Part shown: piece by piece, positions 27,021-36,418 of the stretch | Numbering within the stretch: the first letter of the stretch is position 1 | Layout of the letters: each line of letters begins with the position of its first letter | DNA from: JBIQJD01 sp044507695 | Lineage (GTDB): Bacteria; Bacteroidota; Ignavibacteria; Ignavibacteriales; Ignavibacteriaceae | Direction: 5' to 3' | DNA: 64,000 nucleotides | Assembly: GCA_044507695.1 (NCBI GenBank) | Contig: JBIQJD010000011.1 | Location: forward strand, 1-64,000 | Notes under the pieces: generated by a model | Database searches by the model: none | Told to the model about the DNA's origin: nothing | The model's input: the letters and a program-made list of their open reading frames with translations, nothing else | Made by a program: the position numbers and the translations under genes

Positions 27021-28130
27021 ATGGAATTCAAAGTCAACAGCAAGACCCTGGAAAAACTTTTATCTAAAATTATTCCGGCTGTTCCAACCAGAACTCCGAT
27101 GCCCATTTTGGAAAATTTTCTGTTTGATGTTAAGGACGGGCAGATGACTGTTTCTGCAACAGATCTGGAAATAGCATTACGTTCTTCCATAAATATTTCT
27201 TCTTCTGAAAATATAAAAATGGTAATTCCTGCGCGCCTGCTCTATGAAATTATCAGATCGCTTGGAGATACCCAAATTCATTTTGAAGTTGAATCAAACG
27301 CGAAATTAAAATTAACAACTGACAACGGTGTTTATAACATCAGTTATTCATCTCCTGAAGATTTTCCGGATATCCCTGCTGTTGCAAAAGAAAATGAAGT
27401 TTCGATTAATGGAAATGATTTAAAAAGAGCGCTTGATCAGACTTCTTTTGCAATGAGCAAAGAAGATATGCGCCCCGCAATGACAGGAACATTGTTTGAA
27501 TTTTCTGACGACGGATTAAGATTTGTTACAACTGACGGACACAGACTTGTAAAACTTATTCTAAAAAATATTAAAAGGGATTCATTCGATCAGTATATTG
27601 TACCTGAACGTGCTATTACTGTTCTTTCTAAACTGCTTTCAGAAGGGGATGTAAAATTATATTTAAGCAAAACTAATATTTCATTTCAGATTGATGATAT
27701 TGAATTCATTACCAGGTTGATAGGTGAAAAATATCCCGCATATAACAGTGTCATTCCGCTTGAAAATGAAAATTTATTGAAGATAAACAGATCAAATCTC
27801 CTTTCTACTATAAAAAGAATGATGCTCTTCTCCAGTTCTAATTCAAAACAGGTTAAATTTTCAATTGATAAAAATAATCTGGAAGTATCTGCAGAAGATA
27901 TTGATCATGGTTCCAATGCAAAAGAAAATGTTGAGTGCACATATAAAGGCGAGCCAATGAGCATAGGGTTTAATACAAGTTATGTACATGATATATTATC
28001 TCATGTTGATAACGAAGAGGTTATTTTTAAACTGCATTCACCTACTAAAGCATGTATAATTGAACCAGTTGAATCAAAGGAAAATGAAGATTTAATGCTG
28101 CTTCTTATGCCGGTACGATTGAATAATTAA
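27021..28130 (+). CDS. dnaN: DNA polymerase III beta subunit (sliding clamp)
   Basis: The clamp encircles DNA and tethers replicative polymerases. The 369-residue length and three repeated clamp folds are typical. Recognisable blocks are PTRTPMPILENFLFDV, VSATDLEIALRSSI, MRPAMTGTLFEF with VTTDGHRLVKL, and the C-terminal LLMPVRL. AAGGAGA precedes the ATG. It is the first gene of a plus-strand series with recF, the DciA-like gene, gyrB and gyrA, directly to the right of the likely origin. Confidence 0.97.
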   Translation: MEFKVNSKTLEKLLSKIIPAVPTRTPMPILENFLFDVKDGQMTVSATDLEIALRSSINISSSENIKMVIPARLLYEIIRSLGDTQIHFEVESNAKLKLTTDNGVYNISYSSPEDFPDIPAVAKENEVSINGNDLKRALDQTSFAMSKEDMRPAMTGTLFEFSDDGLRFVTTDGHRLVKLILKNIKRDSFDQYIVPERAITVLSKLLSEGDVKLYLSKTNISFQIDDIEFITRLIGEKYPAYNSVIPLENENLLKINRSNLLSTIKRMMLFSSSNSKQVKFSIDKNNLEVSAEDIDHGSNAKENVECTYKGEPMSIGFNTSYVHDILSHVDNEEVIFKLHSPTKACIIEPVESKENEDLMLLLMPVRLNN

Positions 28131-28215
28131 TCGTCCTGGTTTAAACAAGCTGAGGTACTATTGAAAGGTGTGTTAAGGGTTTTTATTTTGCTGATCAGTA
28201 GAGATTTTGACCAAA

Positions 28216-29361
28216 ATGATTTTATCTTCACTTCAACTTAAAAATTTTAGAAGTCATAAAGAAACATCAACAATTTTTTCTGATAAATTGAACTATATTG
28301 TTGGCGGAAACGGCCAGGGAAAAACTTCGATTCTGGAAGCAATTTATTTTCTTTGCACCACAAAAAGCCATAACTCATCTGATACCCAGGTTGTACAGTT
28401 TGGCGAAAATGAATTTGAATTGAATGGCTGTTTTAAGGATAAAACGGAAAATAAAATCAGAATTTATTACTCGCTTTCGGAGAACAAAAAATATTATTTT
28501 GAAAACAGTAAAATTATTAATCGCACTGCAGATATTATTGGTAAATACCCGGTTGTAATTTTAACTCCTGCAGATCATGCAATTACACAAGGCTCCCCGA
28601 GAGACAGACGGAAATTTGTTGATTCGGTCATTTCACAGGCAAGCGAAACTTATCTGAAAATACTATTAGATTATAACAAAACTCTCCGGCAGCGTTCGTC
28701 CCTTTTAAATCAATTAAAAGAAAGCAGGTTTAGTAAATATTCCGGATCAACAGATTTAAATGATGAACTTGAAGCATGGACAACAAAATTAATTGAAACA
28801 GGTTCTGAATTAATAAAACACAGAAAAAAGTTTGTTGAGGATTTTAATTCTTTCATTTCTGATTCCTATAAAATTATAATGGAACAGGATGAAGTTCCCA
28901 AAATTATTTATTCGTCTCTTGATGGTGATCTTAACGGGAATATTGAAGAAAAATTCAAAGAGCTTATTGGAGAAAAGAAAGAAGAGGAATTAAGAAGGGC
29001 TTCTAATTTAATCGGTCCACACAGAGATGATTTTATTTTTGAAATAAACGGAATAAACCTAAAAGCTTACGGCTCACAAGGCCAGCATAAAACGTTTCAG
29101 GTTGTGTTAAGATTTGCTGAGTTTTTTTATTTAAAAGAAATTACAGGCAAAGCTCCTGTTTTTCTTCTGGATGATGTTTTTGGTGAGCTTGATACGCATC
29201 GTTCCATGAAGATAAGTGATTATCTTAAAAGTGTTGGGCAAGCATTTATTACTCTTACAGATTTCACAAATATTTCTTTCCTTAAAAGAAGTCCGGATGA
29301 TTTGGTGTTAAATATTAAAAACGGTGAAGTAAAGATTGTAGAAGAGTTTGCACATGCCTGA
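28216..29361 (+). CDS. recF: DNA replication and repair protein RecF
   Basis: RecF is an SMC-like ATPase that helps load RecA at gaps. The Walker A motif is GGNGQGKTSILEAIYF, the signature region is TYGSQGQH-like (AYGSQGQHKTFQVVLRF), and Walker B plus D-loop is PVFLLDDVFGELDTHR. It starts 85 bases after dnaN. I chose ATG 28216 because MILSSLQLKNFRSHKE is the normal RecF beginning; a TTG at 28207 would add three residues. The stop overlaps the next gene by 8 bases. Confidence 0.95.
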   Translation: MILSSLQLKNFRSHKETSTIFSDKLNYIVGGNGQGKTSILEAIYFLCTTKSHNSSDTQVVQFGENEFELNGCFKDKTENKIRIYYSLSENKKYYFENSKIINRTADIIGKYPVVILTPADHAITQGSPRDRRKFVDSVISQASETYLKILLDYNKTLRQRSSLLNQLKESRFSKYSGSTDLNDELEAWTTKLIETGSELIKHRKKFVEDFNSFISDSYKIIMEQDEVPKIIYSSLDGDLNGNIEEKFKELIGEKKEEELRRASNLIGPHRDDFIFEINGINLKAYGSQGQHKTFQVVLRFAEFFYLKEITGKAPVFLLDDVFGELDTHRSMKISDYLKSVGQAFITLTDFTNISFLKRSPDDLVLNIKNGEVKIVEEFAHA

Positions 29362-29641
29362 TGATTTTGTAAGTCTTGCAGACATATTTAATAAAGAACC
29401 ATTATTTGATGGGTTAAGAAGAAAGATTAAAGAATCTGATGTTGTTGCCGAGTTTCATAAAATCTTACCGGATTTAAAAAAAATTGCTCAGCCTGTAAAG
29501 GTTGAAAAAAAAACATTGCACCTAAAAGTTGAAAATGCAGCATGGCGCAGTGAGTTGAAGTTCAAAGAAAAAATAATAATTGAAAAAGTAAACTCTTTTT
29601 TTAATGAAGAACGAATAAAGTTTATAAAATTTTCTCATTAA
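29354..29641 (+). CDS. DUF721/DciA-like protein, probable replicative helicase loader
   Basis: This small protein (95 residues from ATG 29354) has the DUF721 core: a helical start (SLADIFNKEPLFDGLRRKIKE) and the KKTLHLKVENAAWRSELKFKE block typical of the family, a KH-like fold. DciA proteins load the DnaB helicase in bacteria that lack DnaC/DnaI. Its start lies inside the last codons of recF, 8 bases before that stop, with GAAGAG upstream, so it is coupled to recF. Origin-proximal placement supports a replication role. Short Bacteroidota members are common. Confidence 0.8.
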   Translation: MPDDFVSLADIFNKEPLFDGLRRKIKESDVVAEFHKILPDLKKIAQPVKVEKKTLHLKVENAAWRSELKFKEKIIIEKVNSFFNEERIKFIKFSH

Positions 29642-29672
29642 GAATTTAAAAAAAAGCAGCGGATAAAAAAGA

Positions 29673-31637
29673 ATGGCTAAAAATACAAGTGATTATAGTG
29701 CTAAAAATATAAATGTATTAAAGGGACTTGAAGCCGTGCGTAAGAGGCCGGCAATGTACATTGGTGATGTTGGACCAAGAGGATTTCATCATCTTGTTAA
29801 TGAAGTTGTTGACAACAGCATCGATGAAGCTTTGGCTGGTTATGCAGATACAATTTATCTGACTATTCACAAAGACGAATCTATCAGCATAGAAGACAAT
29901 GGAAGAGGTATTCCGGTTGATATTCATCCCGAAGAAAAAAGATCAGCGCTTGAAGTTGTAATGACAGTGCTGCACGCTGGAGGAAAGTTTGATAAAAATA
30001 CATATAAGGTTTCCGGCGGATTGCACGGCGTTGGTGTTTCTGTTGTAAATGCTCTATCGGAATGGCTGAAGGTTGAAGTTAAACGTGAAGGGAAAATTTA
30101 TTTCCAGGAATACCGGAGAGGAGTGCCTGTAAAACCCGTTGCCGAAATAGGCAAAGCTAAAAAAGGTGAATCAGGTACTAAAACTACATTCCTTCCTGAT
30201 AAAGAAATATTCAAAGTATCTAAGTTTAAATTTGATACTATTGCAGAAAGAATGAGAGAACTCGCCTATCTTAATAAAACTGTTTCTATAACTATAAAGG
30301 ATGAAAGAGACGGCGAGGAAGAAACATTTCATTTTAAAGGCGGATTAATTGAGTTTGTTAAATATCTTGATGAATCGCGCCAGCCGCTCCATAAAACAAT
30401 TTATATTGAAGGAGAAAAAGACGGAACACCGATTGAAATTGCCTTTCAGTACAGCGATAGTTATACAGAAAATATTTTTTCTTATGTGAACAACATAAAC
30501 ACTCATGAAGGCGGAACTCACCTCGTTGGATTTAAAACTGCTCTCACAAGAACGTTCAACAATTACGCTTATAAAAATAATCTAAATAAAGAAGGAAAAA
30601 TTAATTTAACCGGAGATGATTTCCGCGAAGGATTAACTGCAGTTATTTCTGTTAAAGTTGCTGAACCGCAGTTTGAAGGACAAACAAAAACTAAACTTGG
30701 CAATAGCGAAACCAAATCAGCAGTTGAAACACTGGTTGGTGAAAAATTATCAGAATTCCTGGAAGAAAATCCTTCAATCGGTAAAAAAATAATTGAAAAA
30801 TGTATGCGTGCTGCCGAAGCACGTGAAGCTGCAAGAAAAGCTCGTGATCTTGCAAGAAGAAAAAATGCGCTCGATAATATGAACCTTCCCGGCAAACTTG
30901 CAGATTGTTCTATTACCGATCCAGAACATTGTGAGATATATATTGTTGAGGGTGATTCTGCAGGCGGATCTGCTAAGCAGGGACGAGACAGAAGATTTCA
31001 GGCAATTCTTCCTTTAAAAGGAAAAATACTGAATGTTGAAAAAGCTAAGATGAATAAGATACTTGAGAATAATGAAATCAAGGCAATTATCTCTGCAATT
31101 GGTGCCGGCCTGGGAACTGATTTTGATGCATCTAAAGCACGCTATGGAAAACTTATTTTGATGACAGATGCCGATGTTGATGGAAGCCATATCAGAACGC
31201 TTCTTTTAACATTCCTTTACCGGCATATGAAAGATTTAATAACCGCAGGAAAAGTTTATATTGCGCAGCCGCCATTGTACAAAATCAAAAAAGGAAAAGA
31301 AGAATATTATGCCTTTGATGATACCGAGCGTGATGAAATTTTAAAACGATTTAAAGTAAACGGAAAAGATAATACAGATGAACTCGTTGAAGAGATGATT
31401 GAAGAAGGATCAGTTAAGGGAGTTACAATTTCACGTTATAAAGGATTGGGAGAAATGAATCCCGAACAGCTCTGGGAAACAACAATGAATCCGGAAACAA
31501 GAACAATTCTGCAGGTAAATCTTGAGAGTGCCGCAACTGCAGATAAGATTTTTGAAACACTTATGGGTGATGATGTAGAACCACGCAGAGAGTTTATTGA
31601 GAAGAATGCAAAATACGTAAGGAACCTTGACGTATAA
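29673..31637 (+). CDS. gyrB: DNA gyrase subunit B
   Basis: GyrB is the ATPase subunit of gyrase, which introduces negative supercoils. The GHKL ATPase site shows EVVDNSIDEALAG, DNGRGIPVDIH and the lid GGLHGVGVSVVNALS. The Toprim metal site is EGDSAGGSAKQGRDR with MTDADVDGSHIRTLLLTF. The 654-residue length is normal, and the C-terminus GDDVEPRREFIEKNA is typical. gyrA follows after 44 bases on the same strand. Confidence 0.97.
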   Translation: MAKNTSDYSAKNINVLKGLEAVRKRPAMYIGDVGPRGFHHLVNEVVDNSIDEALAGYADTIYLTIHKDESISIEDNGRGIPVDIHPEEKRSALEVVMTVLHAGGKFDKNTYKVSGGLHGVGVSVVNALSEWLKVEVKREGKIYFQEYRRGVPVKPVAEIGKAKKGESGTKTTFLPDKEIFKVSKFKFDTIAERMRELAYLNKTVSITIKDERDGEEETFHFKGGLIEFVKYLDESRQPLHKTIYIEGEKDGTPIEIAFQYSDSYTENIFSYVNNINTHEGGTHLVGFKTALTRTFNNYAYKNNLNKEGKINLTGDDFREGLTAVISVKVAEPQFEGQTKTKLGNSETKSAVETLVGEKLSEFLEENPSIGKKIIEKCMRAAEAREAARKARDLARRKNALDNMNLPGKLADCSITDPEHCEIYIVEGDSAGGSAKQGRDRRFQAILPLKGKILNVEKAKMNKILENNEIKAIISAIGAGLGTDFDASKARYGKLILMTDADVDGSHIRTLLLTFLYRHMKDLITAGKVYIAQPPLYKIKKGKEEYYAFDDTERDEILKRFKVNGKDNTDELVEEMIEEGSVKGVTISRYKGLGEMNPEQLWETTMNPETRTILQVNLESAATADKIFETLMGDDVEPRREFIEKNAKYVRNLDV

Positions 31638-31681
31638 AAGAACGATCATTATAAAAATTCAGTTAACAAAAAAGAAATCAG

Positions 31682-34132
31682 ATGGCAACAATTTTTGAAA
31701 AAATAATTCCGGTTTCTCTCGAAGAAGAGATGAAATCATCTTACATAGATTACTCAATGTCGGTAATTGTATCCCGCGCTCTGCCGGATGTACGCGATGG
31801 ATTAAAACCAGTGCACCGCAGAGTATTATACGGTATGCATGAATTAGGCGTTGCTTATAATAAGCCGTATAAAAAGTCCGCAAGAATTGTGGGTGAAGTG
31901 CTTGGTAAATATCATCCACATGGAGATTCTGCTGTTTATGATACAATGGTTAGAATGGTACAGGATTTTTCTCTCCGCTACCCGCTTGTAGACGGGCAGG
32001 GAAATTTCGGCTCGGTTGATGGTGATTCTCCGGCAGCAATGCGTTATACTGAAGCAAGGCTTGCTCGAATTGCAGAAGAAATGCTTCGCGATCTTGATAA
32101 AAATACGGTGGACTTTACTCCAAACTTTGATGATTCACTTCAGGAGCCAACAGTTTTACCAGCCTATCTTCCTAACCTGCTTATAAATGGTTCAAGTGGA
32201 ATTGCGGTTGGTATGGCAACGAACATTCCTCCACATAATTTAAATGAAGTTGTGGATGGGCTTGTAGCATTGATTAAAAATCCTGATCTGACATCAGAAA
32301 AGCTGATGAAGTTTGTTACCGCTCCGGATTTTCCAACCGGTGGAATAATCTTTGGCTATGAAGGTGTTAAAGAAGCATACACAACGGGACGCGGAAGGAT
32401 AATTGTTCGTGCTAAAGCAAATATTGAAACATTAAAGAATAACCGTGAAAATATTGTTATTACGGAACTTCCTTACCAGGTAAATAAAGCTAATCTTATT
32501 GAAAAAATTGCTGAACTTGTTCGTGATGGAAAGATAACTGATATAGCAAATATCAGAGACGAATCAGACAGAGATGGAATGCGCGTAGTTGTTGAGTTGA
32601 AAAGAGATGCACAGCCGCCGGTTGTATTGAATCAGCTTTTCAAACACACGCAAATGCAAACCACCTTTGGAGTAATAATGCTTGCGCTTGTAAACGGCGT
32701 TCCAAAGGTTCTTACACTAAAAGAAGTAATGCAGCATTTCATCGATCACAGGATGGATGTTCTTATAAGAAGAACCAAATTTGAACTTGACGCTGCTGAA
32801 AGACGAGCTCATATACTTGAAGGTTATATTATAGCTCTTGATAATATTGATGCGGTTATTGATACGATTAAAAAATCAAGAGATACTGAAACCGCTAAAA
32901 ATAATTTAATGCGTAAATTTAAGCTGAGTGAAATACAGGCCAAAGCAATTCTGGAAATGCGCCTGCAAAGATTAACCGGGCTTGAACGCAAAAAAATTGA
33001 AGATGAATACAAAGAAGTAATTAAACTGATTGAAAAGTTAAAAGGAATTCTCGGCAGCGAAGAAAAAAGATATCTTATAATTAAAGATGAACTTCTTGCA
33101 ATTAAAGAACGTTACGGTGATGAGAGAAGGACGGAAATTGTTTATAACTATGAAGAGTTTTCACTTGAAGATATTATTGCTGAAGAAGATGTTGTTGTAA
33201 CAATTTCTCACCAGGGATTTATTAAGAGATTCCCTGTAAGCGGATACCGCAAACAGGCTAGAGGTGGAAAAGGTGTTACTGGAGCCGGTACCAAGGAAGA
33301 TGATTTCATTGAGCATATGTTTATTGCCTCAACGCATCATTATATTTTGTTCTTTACAGATAAAGGAAAATGTTATTGGCTTAAGGTTCATGAGCTGCCC
33401 GAAGGCGGAAGAACTACGCGCGGAAGATCAATCCTTAATCTCATTGAAAAAGATAAAGATGAAAATATAACAGCTTTTGTTACTGTTAAGGAATTCAGAG
33501 ATGATGCTTACTTAATTATGGCAACTGAAAAAGGAACTATTAAGAAGACAGTTCTTTCTGCTTACGGAAATGTTCGTAAAGGCGGCATCAACGCTATTAA
33601 CATTGTTCCCGGTGACAGGCTGATTGAAGTTAAAATGACGGAAGGCAATAACTTTATTGTTCTTGGAACACGCAATGGCTTTGCAATAAGATTTAATGAG
33701 CAGGATGTGCGTGATATGGGCAGAACCGCAACTGGTGTGCGCGGTATAAATCTTAGCAAAGATGATAAAGTAGTTGGACTTCTTGTTATAAAAAGGAATG
33801 ATAATATTCTTGTTGTAACAGAAAACGGATACGGTAAACGTTCCGATCTTAATGACTACAGAATTACACGCCGCGGCGGCAAAGGGGTTATAACTGTAAA
33901 AACAACTGAAAAAACAGGTAAAATGATTGCGATGAAAGAAGTTGTTGATGGTGATGAACTTGTAATTATCACAACTCATGGAATGGTAATAAGACAGAGC
34001 GTTAAAGATATAAGAGTTATGGGGAGAAATACTCAAGGTGTAAGAGTTATCCGGCTGAATGAAGGCGATAAAATTGCTGATATAGCAAAGGTGGTCCCGG
34101 ATGAAGATGAAGGTGAGCAGGCATCTTCATAA
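31682..34132 (+). CDS. gyrA: DNA gyrase subunit A
   Basis: GyrA cuts and rejoins DNA. The catalytic tyrosine is Tyr122 in AAMRYTEARL. The quinolone-resistance region reads HPHGDSAVYDT with Ser83 and Asp87, the same numbers as E. coli and without substitutions at those two sites. A GyrA box, QARGGKG, a variant of QRRGGKG, starts the C-terminal beta-pinwheel and marks this as GyrA rather than ParC. The 816-residue length fits. Long antisense frames inside it (for example 33512-34036) are shadows. An intrinsic terminator follows. Confidence 0.97.
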   Translation: MATIFEKIIPVSLEEEMKSSYIDYSMSVIVSRALPDVRDGLKPVHRRVLYGMHELGVAYNKPYKKSARIVGEVLGKYHPHGDSAVYDTMVRMVQDFSLRYPLVDGQGNFGSVDGDSPAAMRYTEARLARIAEEMLRDLDKNTVDFTPNFDDSLQEPTVLPAYLPNLLINGSSGIAVGMATNIPPHNLNEVVDGLVALIKNPDLTSEKLMKFVTAPDFPTGGIIFGYEGVKEAYTTGRGRIIVRAKANIETLKNNRENIVITELPYQVNKANLIEKIAELVRDGKITDIANIRDESDRDGMRVVVELKRDAQPPVVLNQLFKHTQMQTTFGVIMLALVNGVPKVLTLKEVMQHFIDHRMDVLIRRTKFELDAAERRAHILEGYIIALDNIDAVIDTIKKSRDTETAKNNLMRKFKLSEIQAKAILEMRLQRLTGLERKKIEDEYKEVIKLIEKLKGILGSEEKRYLIIKDELLAIKERYGDERRTEIVYNYEEFSLEDIIAEEDVVVTISHQGFIKRFPVSGYRKQARGGKGVTGAGTKEDDFIEHMFIASTHHYILFFTDKGKCYWLKVHELPEGGRTTRGRSILNLIEKDKDENITAFVTVKEFRDDAYLIMATEKGTIKKTVLSAYGNVRKGGINAINIVPGDRLIEVKMTEGNNFIVLGTRNGFAIRFNEQDVRDMGRTATGVRGINLSKDDKVVGLLVIKRNDNILVVTENGYGKRSDLNDYRITRRGGKGVITVKTTEKTGKMIAMKEVVDGDELVIITTHGMVIRQSVKDIRVMGRNTQGVRVIRLNEGDKIADIAKVVPDEDEGEQASS

Positions 34133-34150
34133 GAAAATTTATTTTAAGCG

Positions 34151-34176
34151 GGCGGAGTTTTGCTCCGCCTTTTTTA
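34151..34176 (+). terminator. intrinsic terminator after gyrA
   Basis: Stem GGCGGAG (34151-34157) pairs with CTCCGCC (34163-34169) around loop TTTTG and is followed by a T-run (34170-34175, then ATTTT). It closes the gyrB-gyrA unit. Confidence 0.93.
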
Positions 34177-34224
34177 TTTTAAACTATAATTTATATCTTC
34201 TTAAAAAATTTTCGGAAGATTTTG

Positions 34225-34953
34225 ATGGACGATAAACATTACATTCCCGGAATTTATAATTACTGCGATAGATGGTGTGAAAAATGTCCGCTTACCGCTA
34301 ATTGTCTTTTATTTACTAATGAATCTAAAATTATTACTCACCAAATACTTAACGATGGAGATATTTCCGGGATTGAAGAAATTCTAATGGATGATATTCC
34401 TGATGAGGAATTTGAAGATTTTGAATTTGAAGAAAATGAAGAATTTAACGCTGATGAATCAGAAGAAATCAATATTACTAACGATGCTGAAATACCGGAG
34501 GCTCATCTTGAAAAGCTATCAGATGAATTTTTTGATAAAGCACATGCTTTAATAAAAAATTTAAATGATGAATTAAATATTTTTCCTCCGGCAATTGAAA
34601 AATTATCAGATCCTGAATTCAGCAAATTATATTCAAACTTTGAAGTACTAAACTGGTATCATTCCTTTATCGGACCTAAAATAAAAAGGGCAGTTCTTGG
34701 TAAATATGATTTGCAGATTGAGAAGGACGAAGAGTTAAGTGAATTTACTTTAAATGATGTAAAGGGAAGTGCAAAAATCGCATCTATTGCAATATCCAAA
34801 ATATCCGCTTCACTTAATTATTTGTACACTTCATTAAAAAATTACAGAACTGAAATCTCCGCGCTGCTTGTACTTGCAGGACAAATGCAGAATGAAATAG
34901 AAATCGAATTTCCCGGTTATAAAGAGTTTATCCGCCCTGGGTTTGATGAGTAA
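34225..34953 (+). CDS. uncharacterised protein with N-terminal Cys cluster and acidic linker
   Basis: The 242-residue cytoplasmic-looking protein begins with a four-cysteine cluster, C14-x3-C18-x2-C21-x5-C27 (YNYCDRWCEKCPLTANC), which could hold zinc or an iron-sulfur centre. An extremely acidic stretch follows (about 52-88, Glu/Asp/Phe-rich), then a mostly helical C-terminal domain of about 150 residues. It has no signal peptide. I chose ATG 34225 because GGAAG lies before it. I do not recognise the family. It stands alone after the gyrA terminator. Confidence 0.7.
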   Translation: MDDKHYIPGIYNYCDRWCEKCPLTANCLLFTNESKIITHQILNDGDISGIEEILMDDIPDEEFEDFEFEENEEFNADESEEINITNDAEIPEAHLEKLSDEFFDKAHALIKNLNDELNIFPPAIEKLSDPEFSKLYSNFEVLNWYHSFIGPKIKRAVLGKYDLQIEKDEELSEFTLNDVKGSAKIASIAISKISASLNYLYTSLKNYRTEISALLVLAGQMQNEIEIEFPGYKEFIRPGFDE

Positions 34954-35089
34954 AAACTTTCAACTTAAAAGAAAAATTTCATTTCATCTTATCTTATAAT
35001 CAAAAAAAATCCACGAACTTTTCTGCTCATTGTATTTTAATAGATGATATCCTTATTTTCATAATTAATCATTAAGGAGAAGAATAAGT

Positions 35090-35863
35090 ATGAAGAAATT
35101 AATTATTATAATTTTATTTTTTGCCAGAATTGCTTTTGCACAATCATCATTTAAAAATGTAATTGATTTAACCTATTCATTTGATGAACAAACAATCTTC
35201 TGGCCAACCGAAGAAGGATTTAAGCTTCAGGTTCAATTCAACGGAACAACGGAAAAAGGATATCATTATTCTGCTAACAAATTTTCAACTGCTGAACACG
35301 GCGGCACGCATCTGGATGCACCGATCCATTTTTACGAAGGACATAGTTCTATTGATGAAATTCCAATTGAAAAATTAATTGGCAATGGAATTGTTATTGA
35401 TATTTCATCAAAGGCTGAAGCAAATAAAGATTATCAATTAATGAAGGTGGATTTAATTGATTGGGAAAAATCTAACGGAAGAATTCCCGATAATTCGATC
35501 ATTATAATTAAAACAGGACTTGGAAAATATTGGCCGGACAGAGTAAAATATATGGGCACGGATGAACGCGGTGCGCAGGCAGTTGCTAAACTACATTTTC
35601 CTGGTTTACATTACTCGGCTGCTCAATGGCTGATAGATGAAAGAAGATTAAAAGCGGTTGGAATTGAAAGCCCAAGTATAGATTACGGCCAATCAACGCA
35701 CTTTGAAACACATGTTGTATGCGGAAAAAATAATGTACCGGTTTTTGAAAATGTTGCAAATGTTGATCAACTGCCGGTTAAGGGATTTACAATTATTGCG
35801 CTGCCCATGAAGATTAAAGGAGGAAGCGGCGGCCCTTTAAGAATTATTGCTGTGGTTGATTAA
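35090..35863 (+). CDS. cyclase family metal-dependent hydrolase (kynurenine formamidase-like), exported
   Basis: The protein has a signal peptide (about 1-19, ending RIAFAQ) and the cyclase/arylformamidase fold. The metal-binding signature is HGGTHLDAPIHFYEG (HxGTHxDxPxHF pattern), and later conserved pieces are VGIESPSIDYG and FETHVVCG. The family includes kynurenine formamidase, isatin hydrolase and polyketide cyclases; the exact substrate is unknown. The periplasmic location argues against the cytoplasmic tryptophan pathway. The 257-residue length is normal, and AAGGAGA precedes the ATG. Confidence 0.85.
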   Translation: MKKLIIIILFFARIAFAQSSFKNVIDLTYSFDEQTIFWPTEEGFKLQVQFNGTTEKGYHYSANKFSTAEHGGTHLDAPIHFYEGHSSIDEIPIEKLIGNGIVIDISSKAEANKDYQLMKVDLIDWEKSNGRIPDNSIIIIKTGLGKYWPDRVKYMGTDERGAQAVAKLHFPGLHYSAAQWLIDERRLKAVGIESPSIDYGQSTHFETHVVCGKNNVPVFENVANVDQLPVKGFTIIALPMKIKGGSGGPLRIIAVVD

Positions 35864-35917
35864 AATTTGATAGATGAAAACATCCGCACGAAATAAAAAT
35901 TAAATTACAGGAAAAAA

Positions 35918-36373
35918 ATGAAAGATCATTTTATTAATCTTTTAACTTATAATAATTGGGCTAATCAAAGAGCCTTTGCATCTATTGTTGATACATTTGG
36001 CATTGATGAAAGAGCTTATGAACTTTTATCACACATTATAGCAGCACAAAAAATCTGGCTGAGCAGAATTCAGAGTAACGGCGATAATCCGATTTCAAGC
36101 TGGGCAAAGTTTGATAAAAAAGAATTGCTGATGCTTCTTAACAATGTTCATAATGATTGGATGACTTATATTTCTGAATCAAATGATGAGCAGTATGGTT
36201 TAACAATAAATTATAAGAACAGCCGGGGAGAAGAACACACAAAAAAAATAAAAGATGTAATCACTCATGTATTCAATCATTCAACATATCACCGCGGGCA
36301 AATTGCTATTATCGTTAAAGCATGCGGCGGCGTGCCTGCAGTAACAGATTATATTTTTTATGTTCAGGGATAA
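35918..36373 (+). CDS. DinB family protein
   Basis: DinB-like proteins are four-helix bundles with a three-histidine metal site, some acting as thiol-dependent transferases. In this 151-residue protein the candidate ligands are the His in ELLSHIIAAQKIWL and the pair in HVFNHSTYHRGQIA. The N-terminus LLTYNNWANQRAF is the usual start of the fold. Specific activity unknown. It lies 54 bases after the cyclase-like gene with CAGGAA upstream. Confidence 0.87.
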   Translation: MKDHFINLLTYNNWANQRAFASIVDTFGIDERAYELLSHIIAAQKIWLSRIQSNGDNPISSWAKFDKKELLMLLNNVHNDWMTYISESNDEQYGLTINYKNSRGEEHTKKIKDVITHVFNHSTYHRGQIAIIVKACGGVPAVTDYIFYVQG

Positions 36374-36418
36374 ATTCATCTTTCTAATTTTTACATATCA
36401 TCTTTAAGATAATCACCA

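Noticed and set aside
33512..34036. 174-codon minus-strand frame inside gyrA
   Set aside because: It lies wholly antisense to conserved gyrA sequence and its odd composition reflects reverse-complemented gyrA codons; no ribosome site.
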